Shown in pieces: positions 1 through 8,667 of a stretch of 45,525 bases of DNA. A program made the position numbers and the translations under genes. The stretch is from Paracoccus rhizosphaerae (GTDB lineage: Bacteria; Pseudomonadota; Alphaproteobacteria; Rhodobacterales; Rhodobacteraceae): contig NZ_JAOTBE010000029.1 of the NCBI RefSeq assembly GCF_026162645.1, forward strand, positions 1 to 45,525. The letters are read 5' to 3'. Within the stretch, counting starts at the first letter, position 1. Each line of letters opens with the position of its first letter. The notes beneath the pieces were generated by a model, which was not told the DNA's origin, searched no databases, and saw nothing but the letters and a program-made list of their open reading frames with translations.

Positions 1-125
1 AACACGCGCTCGTCTTGAGCACAGCCGGGCGCAACAAGCTGCGAGTGGTGAAAGGAAGATGGCCTGACAGTTGATCGGCGTTGCAAAAACCTCCTGCGAA
101 AAATGGCCCACCGAGGCCGGTCCCT

Positions 126-590
126 TTATGAGGATTGTGACGCGCGGATCTCCATCTTGGCGGCGGCCTTTGTGCTGACATGCCGGATACGTTTGTGCAG
201 ACTGATCATGTCATTAAAAATTGCCGCTTGCAGACGGGGCGGGCCATACGTTTGCGCGCGCAGGCTGCAAGCCGTGCGGTGCGCCTTCATGAACGTGCTG
301 TCCATCATCAGGGTATCTCCTTGAACGCCTGGCCTCGCCAGTTCTTGGAATATCCTCGCGAAGATGCCCATCCGTGACCAGCGGGCGAAGCGGTTATACA
401 GGGTTTTGTAGGGGCCGTAGACTGCAGGAGCATCTTGCCAGCGAAGCCCATACCGTTTGACATAGATGATGCCGCTCAGCACCTTGCAGTCGTCGGATCG
501 GGGGCGCCCTCGGACCTTGGGAAAGAAGGACTGGATGCGCCGCATCTGCTGTGGGCTCAGTCGGAAGCATCTTGTATTGCTCTGGTTCAT
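126..590 (-). pseudogene. IS5-family transposase, truncated
   Basis: This 154-residue reading frame begins with the N-terminal half of an IS5-type (DUF4096-like) transposase: a leading region with the pattern LSPQQMRRIQSFFP, then RGRPRSDDCKVLSGIIYV and the WQDAP segment, and the start of the DDE domain at MMDSTFMKAHRTA. After about residue 110 the expected glycine-rich DDE segment (normally KGGMNSKLHAV-like) is missing and the frame runs into unrelated sequence until a stop. The DDE catalytic core is therefore incomplete and the copy should not transpose on its own. It lies 300 bases from the antiporter gene and marks the left edge of an IS-rich accessory region. No terminal repeats were identified with confidence. 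Confidence 0.75.
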
Positions 591-888
591 AGCCGGTGTG
601 AATCAGTCAAAATGCTGGCATGCAAGCCAAATTTATGGGGACTGATCCTAAGAACGGAGTGGGTGCTTTCCCATGGCGAAGCTGTCGGCCTGACAGATCC
701 AACGGTTGGTTTAAGTCAGCAATGTTCCGTAGCGATGGAAACGCTTCGGCATAGGATGCAACTGCCCGTCGCCGCTCGCTTTGCCTATCGGCGGCCATAT
801 CCGGAACTTTCTTCAGACCTATGGCGCTGCACCTTGCAGCGCTTCCGATCTACTGCGTGTAGAGCTGCTTGGTATTGAAAGACAACAG
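591..888. other. Intergenic region with a hairpin before the antiporter gene
   Basis: No credible gene is seen here. The stretch probably includes the outer end of the neighbouring insertion sequence and the leader of the antiporter gene. A perfect 8-bp inverted repeat (GCGCTGCA, loop CCT, TGCAGCGC) lies at 824-842, ending 46 bases before the antiporter start. It is not followed by a T run, so it is not an obvious terminator. Confidence 0.4.
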
Positions 889-2181
889 ATGTCAACAGCT
901 GAGCCGTTCTTCGGACTTTCTCCAACGCACGTTCTGATGGCAACCGTGGGCGCGGCGGTCTTCGCGGCCTACCTGCTGCCACGGGTCGCGTTCATGCGGG
1001 CAGCCTCCTCATCGGGGCTTCTGATGATCCTGGGCCTGGTGGCCTTCACCTTCATTCCCGGGATGCCGGAAGCGCTTGATCCAACAGTGTCGCCGCGCCT
1101 TTGGGAAATCCTCAGCGAGATCGCGGTGATCGTCGTCCTGTTTGCAACTGGCTTGCGGATCGACAATGTCAGCAGCTGGAGCCGGTGGAGCCCGACCTTT
1201 CGCCTTTTGCTGATCGCGATGCCTCTGACAATCGGGGTGGTTGCGCTGCTGGGTTGGGGACTGGCCGGGATGACGATTGCAGGAGCAATCCTTCTGGGTG
1301 CTGTCTTGTCGCCGACCGATCCCGTGTTGGCAGGCGATGTGCAGGTCGGGCCGCCTTTGGAAGGTGGCGAGCATCCTGTTCGCTTTACCTTGACAGCCGA
1401 AGCTGGGCTGAACGACGGCCTTGCCTTCCCGTTCGTTTATCTGGGGTTGATCATCGCGGCGCAAGGGGCCGATCCGTCAAGCTGGTTGATGGAATGGGTC
1501 ATGCGCGACCTGCTTTACAGGATCGCAGTGGGCGCGATGGTCGGGGCGATGGTGGGGTGGGCACTCGGCCGCAGCCTGTTTTCCGCTTGGGGCAGCGCCG
1601 CGATCGAAAAAAGCGGGCCTGGGGTCCTCGCCCTCGGCGCCGTGCTGCTGTGCTATGGGGTCGTTGAGCTGGCGGAGGGCTATGGCTTCATCGGCGCTTT
1701 CACCGCTGGTCTCATGTGTCGCCGCACGCAGGAGAAGCACCGCTTCCACAAGCGGCTGCACGCCTTCAGCGAAGCCGTGGAGCATTCATTGACTGCCATT
1801 CTTCTTGTGCTTCTGGGCAGCATCCTGCCGGCGCTCTGGCCGGTGCTGGACTGGCGGCATACGCTGATCGGCTTCAGCCTGCTTCTCGTCATCAGGCCGC
1901 TGGCCGGCTGGTTATCCCTGTTGAGAAGCAGGATGCCCTCGGGCGACCGGCTGATCGTCGGGTTCTTTGGGGTGCGCGGTATAGGATCAGTTTATTATGT
2001 CGGCTACGCGACCGGGCATATGGAGTTCGTCAACGAGGAGCAGCTTTGGGCGCTTGTTGCCTACACCATCTTCGCCTCCGCTCTCATACATGGAGCTACG
2101 AGCTTCATAGTTGACCGGTACGTATCTCCGTGGTCCGGTGATGCCACTTCAAGCACGTCGAGTGAAGGCCTCTCTCGCTGA
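889..2181 (+). CDS. Cation:proton antiporter, CPA1/NhaP type
   Basis: A 430-residue integral membrane protein with about 12 hydrophobic segments, expected to exchange Na+ or K+ for protons across the inner membrane. The CPA1 core is visible: a SPTDP motif in one helix and, further on, the GLNDG motif carrying the ion-binding Asp, followed later by GFFGVRGIGS typical of NhaP-type proteins. The frame is open from 781, but the residues before 889 are not membrane-protein-like. The ATG at 889 puts the first hydrophobic helix near the N terminus and is preferred. No linked genes share its strand closely, so it appears to be a single-gene unit next to a broken insertion sequence. Substrate ion cannot be decided from sequence. 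Confidence 0.85.
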   Translation: MSTAEPFFGLSPTHVLMATVGAAVFAAYLLPRVAFMRAASSSGLLMILGLVAFTFIPGMPEALDPTVSPRLWEILSEIAVIVVLFATGLRIDNVSSWSRWSPTFRLLLIAMPLTIGVVALLGWGLAGMTIAGAILLGAVLSPTDPVLAGDVQVGPPLEGGEHPVRFTLTAEAGLNDGLAFPFVYLGLIIAAQGADPSSWLMEWVMRDLLYRIAVGAMVGAMVGWALGRSLFSAWGSAAIEKSGPGVLALGAVLLCYGVVELAEGYGFIGAFTAGLMCRRTQEKHRFHKRLHAFSEAVEHSLTAILLVLLGSILPALWPVLDWRHTLIGFSLLLVIRPLAGWLSLLRSRMPSGDRLIVGFFGVRGIGSVYYVGYATGHMEFVNEEQLWALVAYTIFASALIHGATSFIVDRYVSPWSGDATSSTSSEGLSR

Positions 2182-2320
2182 GCGTTACACTTGCGCTGCA
2201 GCTTTTGATGAGTGGGTGCAGGCTCTCCATCGCTGTGACAGTTTTGCCGAGGGCAGGTCACGCACTACCGCCTCCTTCCTGATCCACGTCCGGGCTGCCT
2301 TTCTCGCAAACAGCCCACAT

Positions 2321-3060
2321 CTACGACTGGTCGATCAACGCGGCGATCTCAGTCTCGAGACGGGAGGCATGGCGGCGGACGAAACTGGCGGTCAGGTGAT
2401 GGCGATCGCGGTAGAGTAGAACGCCGTCGCGAACGACCCAGCACCTGGCACTGTCGCAATAGAGATCACTTAGGTCCACGAAGGACAGCAGCGGACCATC
2501 AAGGCCTGCGCCCGGATCAATCGGCTTCAGCAGCTCTGCGCGAGGTTGATCGCAGGTAGATGGGTTGTCAGCAGCTTCAGCGACGCATTCGACGACGTCG
2601 GTGGCAAACCACGGGTTGTCGCGAAGGGCCAGGACCGAGATATCGGCCGCAGCCAGATCCCGCCACAAGGAACGAAAGATGCCCGGAACTGTCTCGTCGG
2701 GGCCGTGACCGCGGGTGCCGATGGTCAGGACGGCCGCGGGATCAACCTCCATGACGCGGTGTCTGGCGGCACGGTTCCACTTGAGGCAGCTTTCTGGATC
2801 ATCCAGCCCATAGGCTTTCGCTGCCGCGATGAAATGCTCAGGATCGGTTGCATCGAAGAAGATGCAGCTGCTCTTGGTCATCGTCACGATCCGCAGGCCA
2901 CGCTTCAGGGCGATATCTTCCAGCGCAGGCAGCCACTGAAGCGAGTGTGAGCCGCCGATCAGGATCAGCGTCCGATCACTCCCGAGATCGCCGTAGGTGC
3001 ATTCAACCAATATAGGGTTGCTGATCGTCTGGTGACACTTATCCGGGTTCTGTCGCAAAC
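2321..3060 (-). pseudogene. Acyltransferase C-terminal SGNH domain fragment
   Basis: The 3' portion encodes about 245 residues resembling the periplasmic SGNH domain that follows the membrane acyltransferase-3 domain in OafA/YrhL-type proteins, which acylate cell-surface glycans. Visible are the nucleophile segment LILIGGSHSLQW (usually GDSH) and the C-terminal catalytic DxxH-like segment RDRHHLTASF. The ten-helix acyltransferase domain that should precede it is absent. Upstream of about 3060 the same frame continues only as an antisense shadow of scpB. The junction coincides with the start of a 5'-truncated DUF1403-like tail on the other strand, so this is a rearrangement scar rather than a fusion protein. 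It is probably non-functional. Confidence 0.7.
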
Positions 3061-3159
3061 CAGATGGCGGGACACACGGGGGCCAGCGACCGGCTGGTGG
3101 AACTGGATGCCGTCCGCGAGCTGACCGGGCGGCCGAGCTTCCGGCTCTACGGGCTCTGA
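3061..3159 (+). pseudogene. DUF1403-like protein, C-terminal remnant
   Basis: The last 32 codons of a reading frame ending RELTGRPSFRLYGL followed by TGA at 3157-3159. This ending resembles, from memory, the C terminus of DUF1403 proteins, which are often encoded directly upstream of scpB on alphaproteobacterial replicons. The rest of the gene is missing, and the sequence to the left belongs to the acyltransferase fragment on the opposite strand. The stop lies one base before the scpB start, consistent with a once-coupled operon. The assignment rests on a short match and on gene context. Confidence 0.5.
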
Positions 3160-3160
3160 G

Positions 3161-3808
3161 ATGGCCAGGCGCCGCCCCGAGCCGGAGCTGGACCGCGATC
3201 TCGAGGGCCTGCCACAGGCCGTGCGCTGGCGCGAGTGGATGTGCCGGATCGAGGCGGTGCTCTTCGCCTCGGCCGCGCCTGTGTCGCGCAGCGACCTGGC
3301 CCGCGTGGTCGGGCCCGGGGCCTCGGTCGATCTCCTCCTCCAGGACCTGGCCGTCGAGTTGGAGGGTCGGGCCGTCGAGGTGGCGCGGGTCGCCGATGGC
3401 TGGATGCTCGCCACCCGGCCGGCCTATGCCCCGGCGATCCGCGCCGCCGCTGCGCTGCCGGACGTGGGGGTGGCGCTCCGCGAGACGGACATCGCGGTCC
3501 TCGCCGCCATCGCCTGGCACCAGCCAATCTCCCGCGACGGGCTGAAGGAGATCTTCGGACGCGAGATCTCCCGCGAGCTGATCGGCCGCCTCTCCGAGCA
3601 GGGCCTCATCGCCCCCGGCCCCCGCGAGCCGCGCCGCGGCGCCCCCGCCACCTTCGTCACCACCGACCTGTTCCTCGCCACTTTCGGGCTGGAAACGCTC
3701 CGCGACCTGCCGGATCCGGAGGAGATCCCCGAGGACGGGGTGGGGGAGGCGGGACAGGGGCACGTCCCGGACAAGGCGGCGGCTGCCGATCAGAAATCGG
3801 CAGAATAA
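3161..3808 (+). CDS. scpB: SMC-ScpAB complex subunit ScpB homolog
   Basis: A 215-residue protein of the ScpB family, which in chromosomes forms the kleisin-associated winged-helix dimer of the SMC condensin complex. Two winged-helix halves can be seen: an N-terminal one around RIEAVLFASAAPVSRSDLAR, and a second with LRETDIAVLAAIAWHQPISR followed by ISRELIGRLSEQGLI, matching the family's second-domain recognition region. The C-terminal 30 residues are charged and probably disordered. It directly follows the DUF1403-like tail with one intervening base. This accessory-replicon copy has no SMC or ScpA partner in the window, so it may act in plasmid maintenance or be a passenger. Family call is firm; role here is inferred. 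Confidence 0.85.
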   Translation: MARRRPEPELDRDLEGLPQAVRWREWMCRIEAVLFASAAPVSRSDLARVVGPGASVDLLLQDLAVELEGRAVEVARVADGWMLATRPAYAPAIRAAAALPDVGVALRETDIAVLAAIAWHQPISRDGLKEIFGREISRELIGRLSEQGLIAPGPREPRRGAPATFVTTDLFLATFGLETLRDLPDPEEIPEDGVGEAGQGHVPDKAAAADQKSAE

Positions 3809-3940
3809 GACGTCTTCGTGGTCGTTGGAATGACATGCGGAGCGGCTCAGGGCGGCAGGCCCTTCCGTGCCCCCGACGCTGCGCTTGATGGAACCCGCAA
3901 ACCGATCAGTTGTTGCGTCAGCGACCAGAGGGGAGGCAGG

Positions 3941-4384
3941 ATGCTACGCTCGATCATGATGGGTCTTGTTGCCGGGCAGCGCTCGATGACGCCTCTTGCT
4001 GCCTTGGCGGGTGCCGCGCGTCTTGGTGCGCTCCCCTATGACAATGCCGGGGCGCGGCTGATGAGCTCGCCGCTGATTGCCGCGGGTGGGGTGGCAATGG
4101 CCGCGGCGGAGATGGCGGGCGACAAGATGAAGACGGCTCCGGACCGCACCGTGTTCCTGGGCCTCCTTGCCCGGACGATTACCGGCGGATTTGCTGGTGC
4201 AGCCCTCGCACCAGCGGAGCGTCAGCTTGCAGGGGCTGCTCTCGGCATTGGCGCTGCGATAGCGTCATCATACTGCGGACTTGCTGCGCGGGAGTGGGCA
4301 ATAGCGCGGTATGGTCAGACGACCTCCGGTTTCGTCGAGGATGCCGTCGTCCTGGCAGCGGCGACTGCAATCGCCCGAAGATAG
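3941..4384 (+). CDS. DUF4126-like small membrane protein
   Basis: A 147-residue hydrophobic protein starting MLRSIMMGLVAGQRSMTPLAALAG. The GxxxGxRSMTPLA-type opening and the later glycine/alanine-rich hydrophobic segments match the DUF4126 family of small bacterial membrane proteins of unknown function. The frame is open from 3818, but the ATG at 3941 has a GGGAGG ribosome-binding site about six bases upstream and yields a protein that begins with a membrane segment, so it is preferred. The gene stands alone between scpB and the betaine transport block. No function can be given. Confidence 0.75.
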   Translation: MLRSIMMGLVAGQRSMTPLAALAGAARLGALPYDNAGARLMSSPLIAAGGVAMAAAEMAGDKMKTAPDRTVFLGLLARTITGGFAGAALAPAERQLAGAALGIGAAIASSYCGLAAREWAIARYGQTTSGFVEDAVVLAAATAIARR

Positions 4385-4711
4385 TTCAGATACCTGTGCA
4401 GGCTTGCCTCACCGCATACCGACCGCCTGTTTGTTACGATCATGATTGATCACGCACTGGCGCCTGGAGCTGTTGAGAATTGGGCCAAAGCCCGATGATC
4501 ACTCCAGCGCCTGTATACCGCGCGACACGCACAGATCGTCGACGCGCAGACCGCCATAGCCTTAGAAAAAGAAAGGCAAAGATGCCATGCCTGCCTCGAT
4601 CAGTCGGAGGACTGCTGGCGGTCTTTTAATGAGTCCAAGTCATGTTCAAACTGCAGGAGTAGTAGGCGTGCAACCGAGGAAGCCAAACTCCCACCCTATA
4701 GCAACGCATAG
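4385..4711. other. Intergenic region, nothing recognised
   Basis: About 330 bases between the DUF4126 gene and the proX terminator. I see no convincing reading frame, RNA gene or promoter. An imperfect inverted repeat (GGCGCCTGGAG with CTCCAGCGCC, roughly 4459-4515) is present but has no clear role. Confidence 0.4.
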
Positions 4712-4737
4712 AAAAGGGGGGCGCCGGCCCCCCTTTC
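4712..4737 (-). terminator. Intrinsic terminator of proVWX
   Basis: A strong hairpin, GGGGGGC with loop GCCG-like centre and GCCCCCC, flanked by AAAA on the left and TTT on the right. Read on the minus strand it is a GC stem followed by TTTTC, located about 20 bases after the proX stop codon. It fits a rho-independent end for the minus-strand transporter operon. Confidence 0.8.
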
Positions 4738-4755
4738 TCGGTTCCGACAGCAGGT

Positions 4756-5745
4756 TCACTGGGCCGCAGCACGTGCTTCGGCCAGCCAGCTGTCGTACTC
4801 GGCCTGGTGATCCTTGATCCACGCGTCGACATGCGCGTCGATGTCGTCCGAGTCATCCTCGCCATTGGCAATCATGTTGTTCTCGGCCGAGATATCGTTG
4901 ATGTCGATCTTCGCCACTTCAAACAGCTTCGCAGCCGCCGGGTTGGCCTCAAGGAAGTCATTGCGGGCAACGACGCGGATATCGTCGACAGCGAAGCCGA
5001 GGTTCTTGCCGTCGAACGTCGTTTCCGCATCCTCTCCGCCCGGAAGAGACGTATAAGGGACCGACAGCCATTCCACGTCCTCTCCCGGGACCAGCACGCC
5101 CGATACCCAGTAGGGGGTCCAGGTGTAATAGAGGATCGGCTGGCCCGCTTCCTTGCGAGCGATGGTATCGGCGATGATCGCGTTATACGCACCCTGGTTG
5201 TGGACGACGGTGTCGCGCAGGCCGTATTCGGTCAGCTGGTGTTCGATCACCGGCTCGCAGCCCCAGCCCGGCACGCAGCCGGCCAGATCCGCCTTGCCGT
5301 CGCCGTCGGCGTCGAAGCGGGCGGCGACCTCGGGGTCCTTCAGCTGGCCAAGGTCGGTGATGCCCGAATCGTAGCTCTCCTTGTCGACCAGATAGCCCTG
5401 CAGGGCGCCTGCGGCCAGGGTGCCCACCTTGGTCATCACGGCCTCGCCGCCGCCTTCCTCGAAGAAGGTGTTGTGAAGCTTGTTCCAGTGGGCAGCGGTG
5501 AAATCACCGTCACCCGCGCCAAGAGCGATGTGGATGGTCTGGTATTCGACTTCCTGGGGCGGGGCGATGTCATAACCCAGATCCTCCAGCGCGCGGAACA
5601 GGACCCGGTGCTGGAACATTTCCTCCAGCGAAGGGGCCATGACCGGGCGGACGGTCACGCCCTCTCCGGGCTGCTCCTGGGCCATCAGGGGGGTTGCAGT
5701 GGACAGGGCCAAGGCGGCAATCAGCCCGAACTTGTTAAGCTTCAT
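4756..5745 (-). CDS. proX: Betaine ABC transporter substrate-binding protein (ProX)
   Basis: A 329-residue periplasmic binding protein with a clear signal peptide (positively charged MKLNK, hydrophobic core, cleavage near residue 22 after PLMA). The OpuAC/ProX-type fold is indicated by aromatic-rich segments used in these proteins for cation-pi binding of quaternary amines: AAHWNKLHN, VPGWGCEP and YYTWTPYWVSG. It captures glycine betaine, proline betaine or a hydroxylated relative and delivers it to ProW/ProV. Its start overlaps the end of proW by 11 bases, and a terminator follows it, so it is the last gene of proV-proW-proX. Sitting beside hpbD and N-demethylases, it more likely supplies a carbon and nitrogen source than an osmolyte. 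Confidence 0.9.
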   Translation of the reverse strand: MKLNKFGLIAALALSTATPLMAQEQPGEGVTVRPVMAPSLEEMFQHRVLFRALEDLGYDIAPPQEVEYQTIHIALGAGDGDFTAAHWNKLHNTFFEEGGGEAVMTKVGTLAAGALQGYLVDKESYDSGITDLGQLKDPEVAARFDADGDGKADLAGCVPGWGCEPVIEHQLTEYGLRDTVVHNQGAYNAIIADTIARKEAGQPILYYTWTPYWVSGVLVPGEDVEWLSVPYTSLPGGEDAETTFDGKNLGFAVDDIRVVARNDFLEANPAAAKLFEVAKIDINDISAENNMIANGEDDSDDIDAHVDAWIKDHQAEYDSWLAEARAAAQ

Positions 5746-6733
5746 TGGTTCTCTCCGTGTTGATCGTCGGAACGGTATTGGCGGCGCTGTTTTCGCGCTT
5801 CTTGGTGATGAACGGGGCGATCAGCCCGACCGGGCCGTGGTGCCACCATTTCTGGCGGCCGCGGTCGCGGGAAGACTGCCCGATGCCTTGGGTGATGCGG
5901 TCAAGGACGATGGCCAGCATGACGATGCCCAGGCCACCGACGATGGCCTTGCCGGCGTCCAGGCGTCCCATGGCGCGCAGGACTTCGTTGCCCAGACCGC
6001 GGACCGAGATCATCGAGGCGATGACGACCATCGACAGCGACAGCATGATGGTCTGGTTCAGACCAGCCAGGATGGTCGGCTTGGCCAGCGGCAATTCGAC
6101 CTTGAAGAGGATCTGCGACGGGCTGGCGCCGAAGGCGCGCGCGGCCTCGACCACGCTTTCGTTGACGCCACGGATGCCGAGGGATGTCAGGCGGACCAGC
6201 GGGGGCAGGGCGAAAATGATCGTCACGATCACGCCCGACACGTTGCCGATGCCCAGAAGCATCACGACCGGCACCAGGTAGACGAAGGCCGGGATGGTCT
6301 GCATTGTGTCGAGGACCGGACGGATCGAGGTCTCGAACCGGTCGCTCTTGCCGGCCAGGATGCCGAGTGGCAGGCCGATCACCACACAGGTGATGACGGC
6401 CGCCACCACGATGGCCAGCGTCGTCATCGCCAACTGCCATGCATCTGGGCTGAGGAAGCCCAGAACCGACAGGCAGACCGCAACGATGATCGCCACCCGG
6501 CGGCCGGCGGCCTGCCAGGCGATCAGGACGATCAGCAGCAGCATGACCAGTGGAGGAACCGCCAGAAGCGCCTGTTCGATCGACACAATCATGCTGTTGA
6601 AGACGGACTTGATTGGTTCCAGCACCTCCCGGTTGCTGATCGCCCAACCCTTGATGCCATCGGCGCGGTCGCTGATGTTCAGGTCGATGCTGCTGAACGG
6701 GTCAAGGATGTTGAAGGATTGTTCGGTGGCCAT
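5735..6733 (-). CDS. proW: Betaine ABC transporter permease (ProW)
   Basis: A 332-residue inner-membrane permease with six or more transmembrane helices. The binding-protein-dependent permease signature (EAARAFGASPSQILFKVELP, the EAA loop contacting the ATPase) is present, as is the long polar N-terminal tail common in ProW. The open frame extends to 6913, but the ATG at 6733 overlaps the proV stop as ATGA and gives the normal MATEQSFNILDPF start. Translation is therefore probably coupled to proV. It forms the translocation channel for the betaine bound by ProX. Confidence 0.9.
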   Translation of the reverse strand: MATEQSFNILDPFSSIDLNISDRADGIKGWAISNREVLEPIKSVFNSMIVSIEQALLAVPPLVMLLLIVLIAWQAAGRRVAIIVAVCLSVLGFLSPDAWQLAMTTLAIVVAAVITCVVIGLPLGILAGKSDRFETSIRPVLDTMQTIPAFVYLVPVVMLLGIGNVSGVIVTIIFALPPLVRLTSLGIRGVNESVVEAARAFGASPSQILFKVELPLAKPTILAGLNQTIMLSLSMVVIASMISVRGLGNEVLRAMGRLDAGKAIVGGLGIVMLAIVLDRITQGIGQSSRDRGRQKWWHHGPVGLIAPFITKKRENSAANTVPTINTERTNEA

Positions 6734-7821
6734 CAGTGCACCTCTGCCATGACGGGTGCGCTTTCGTCGCGACCCTGAATGCCGCGCAGAAGCGCGCGCT
6801 TGGTCACGACGCCGACCGTCTGACCCTGTTCCTTGATAAGAATCGGATGCTCGGTGCCGACCGCCAGGTCGACCAGTGCGTTCAACTTGTCCTCCGCGCG
6901 CGCGACCGGCCACATCGACATGTCCCCGATGGGGTTTGCTTGTCCGTAACGCTCCAGTGGCTGCATGACGCGGGCGGCGGTGACCAGGTCCAGCTTGGAG
7001 ATCCCCGCCACGAAGTCGCTGACATAGTCGTCAGCGGGTTCGGTGACGATCTGTTCCGGCGTGCCGATCTGGACCAGTACGCCGTCCTTCATGATGGCGA
7101 TGCGGTCGCCGATGCGGATCGCCTCGTCCAGGTCATGGGTGATGAAGACGGTGGTCTTATGCAGTTCCGCCGACAACTTCATGAAGGTGGTCTGCAACTG
7201 CTTGCGGATCAGCGGGTCCAGCGCGCTGAAGGGTTCGTCCATCAACAGGATGGTCGGATCTGCGGCGATGGCGCGGGCCAGTCCCACGCGCTGCTGCATA
7301 CCGCCTGACAATTCATCGGGATACTTGTTTTCCCAACCGGACAGGTCGACTGCCTCGATTGACTGGCGGGCGACCTTGTTGCGACGGTCCTCGTCGATGC
7401 CGCGCACCTCGAGCGAGAAGACCACGTTCTCCCTCACCGTGCGGTGCGGCATCAGCGCCATGCTCTGGAATACCATGCCGATCCGTTCCGCTCTCAACGC
7501 CCGAAGGTCGCGCGCGTTCATCGCGTTGACGTTCTGGCCCTCGATGATCACCGACCCTGCGGTCGGTTCGATCAGGCGGTTGATGTGGCGGATCAGCGTG
7601 GATTTTCCGGACCCCGAAAGGCCCATGATGCAGAAGATCTCTCCGCGCTTGACGCTGAAGGATGCGTCCTGAACGCCGACCACGCAGTCGAAACGTTCGC
7701 GAATCTCGCGTTTGGTGAGGCCATCGCGCCGGATGGCTTCAAGCGCTTGCCCGGATTTCTGTCCGAAGATCTTCCAGATGCCGTCGCATCGAATGACCTC
7801 CTCTTGATTGGCTTTTGTCAT
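6733..7821 (-). CDS. proV: Betaine ABC transporter ATP-binding protein (ProV)
   Basis: A 362-residue ATPase that powers betaine uptake. Walker A is GLSGSGKS at residues 67-74, followed by the ABC signature LSGGMQQRVGLARA and Walker B TILLMDEP, then the switch His in VFITHDLDEA. The long N-terminal extension before Walker A and the C-terminal CBS-like tail (from about residue 285, including ILIKEQGQTVGVVTKRALLRG) are typical of ProV/OpuAA, where the tail tunes activity to ionic strength or nucleotides. It is the first gene of the minus-strand operon and diverges from the GntR regulator gene across a 128-base promoter region. Confidence 0.92.
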   Translation of the reverse strand: MTKANQEEVIRCDGIWKIFGQKSGQALEAIRRDGLTKREIRERFDCVVGVQDASFSVKRGEIFCIMGLSGSGKSTLIRHINRLIEPTAGSVIIEGQNVNAMNARDLRALRAERIGMVFQSMALMPHRTVRENVVFSLEVRGIDEDRRNKVARQSIEAVDLSGWENKYPDELSGGMQQRVGLARAIAADPTILLMDEPFSALDPLIRKQLQTTFMKLSAELHKTTVFITHDLDEAIRIGDRIAIMKDGVLVQIGTPEQIVTEPADDYVSDFVAGISKLDLVTAARVMQPLERYGQANPIGDMSMWPVARAEDKLNALVDLAVGTEHPILIKEQGQTVGVVTKRALLRGIQGRDESAPVMAEVH

Positions 7822-7861
7822 GTGGAATCCCCCTGTGACTGCAAGAAAGCATATTTATTTA

Positions 7862-7871
7862 TTGTAGACAA
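7862..7871. promoter_or_regulatory. Putative GntR operator
   Basis: The palindromic element TTGTAGACAA (TTGT and ACAA arms) lies in the AT-rich divergent region between proV and the GntR gene. It has the form expected for operators of FCD-type GntR regulators. Placement supports autoregulation and control of proVWX. Recognition by this regulator is inferred. Confidence 0.45.
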
Positions 7872-7949
7872 CTTGTATTTAATGAAGCTACACCTGATAC
7901 AGGGCAATGAGTCGACGAACATGCGACCCACAAATCGAAGGAGGTGTTC

Positions 7950-8651
7950 GTGGAAGTCATTTCGAGAAGCAAAAAATCTGCTTGTGTTGAAGATTTGCGC
8001 AGAAAGATTCTGACGCAGGAGCTGGAGCCGGGAACGTACCTGGACGAGACGCGGCTGTCGGAGGTTTACGGGATCTCTCGCCCGCCCCTGCGCGAGGCGC
8101 TGCGCCAACTTGCCGGGGACGGCTATGTCGTCCTGCACGAGAATCGCGGCGCGCAAGCTGCGCCGATGACGCACAAGACGCTGCGCAATTTCTTCGTCGC
8201 GGCGCCGATGATATACGCCGCCACCACGCGGCTCGCGGCCGAGAACGCAACCCGCCCTCAGATCGCCCGACTGAAAGACGTACAGCGCAGCTTCCGTACC
8301 GCCATCAACCAGGGCGATGCGGCGGAGCGGGCCATTGCCAACGAACGGTTTCACTCGGTGATCGGCGACATGGCAGACAACGAGTTTCTGATGCCGAGCC
8401 TGCGGCGGCTGCTGATCGATCACACGCGCATCGGCATGCAGTTCTACCAACCCGACCAGCCGGCGTTGGCAGGGAGCCAGAACACGGCGGCTGATCAGCA
8501 TGACCAGTTGATCGAGCTGATCGAAAGCCGCTCGGCGGACGCCGCCGCCGATCTGGCAATCGCGCACTGGGAGCTGTCGCGCTCGCTGATCGAAAGCTTC
8601 GTGACACCCAAAAGCATCAACATCCCGCTCGGGCGAGCCCTGGGCGCCTAG
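7950..8651 (+). CDS. GntR-family regulator with FCD domain
   Basis: A 233-residue DNA-binding regulator. The N-terminal winged helix is evident from LRRKILTQELEPGTYLDE, then RLSEVYGISRPPLREALRQLAGDGYV, followed by an all-helical FCD ligand-binding domain with metal/acid-binding residues in NERFHSVIGDMADN. An AAGGAGG at 7938-7944 is five bases from the GTG at 7950, so this is preferred over the GTG at 7944, which overlaps the ribosome-binding site. It sits at the head of the catabolic operon and diverges from proVWX, so it probably senses a pathway intermediate or the betaine and controls both directions. Confidence 0.85.
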   Translation: MEVISRSKKSACVEDLRRKILTQELEPGTYLDETRLSEVYGISRPPLREALRQLAGDGYVVLHENRGAQAAPMTHKTLRNFFVAAPMIYAATTRLAAENATRPQIARLKDVQRSFRTAINQGDAAERAIANERFHSVIGDMADNEFLMPSLRRLLIDHTRIGMQFYQPDQPALAGSQNTAADQHDQLIELIESRSADAAADLAIAHWELSRSLIESFVTPKSINIPLGRALGA

Positions 8652-8667
8652 AAAACAAAGGAGTGCC

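Noticed and set aside
2321..3763. A 480-codon minus-strand frame that could be a large fusion protein
   Set aside because: Only the 3' half has family features (SGNH domain). The 5' half is the antisense of scpB, has shadow-like Arg/Gly/Ala composition, and starts at a rearrangement joint.
5735..6913. A longer ProW with 60 extra N-terminal residues
   Set aside because: The extension is the antisense-like Arg/Gly-rich read-through of proV. ATG 6733 overlaps the proV stop and gives the family start.
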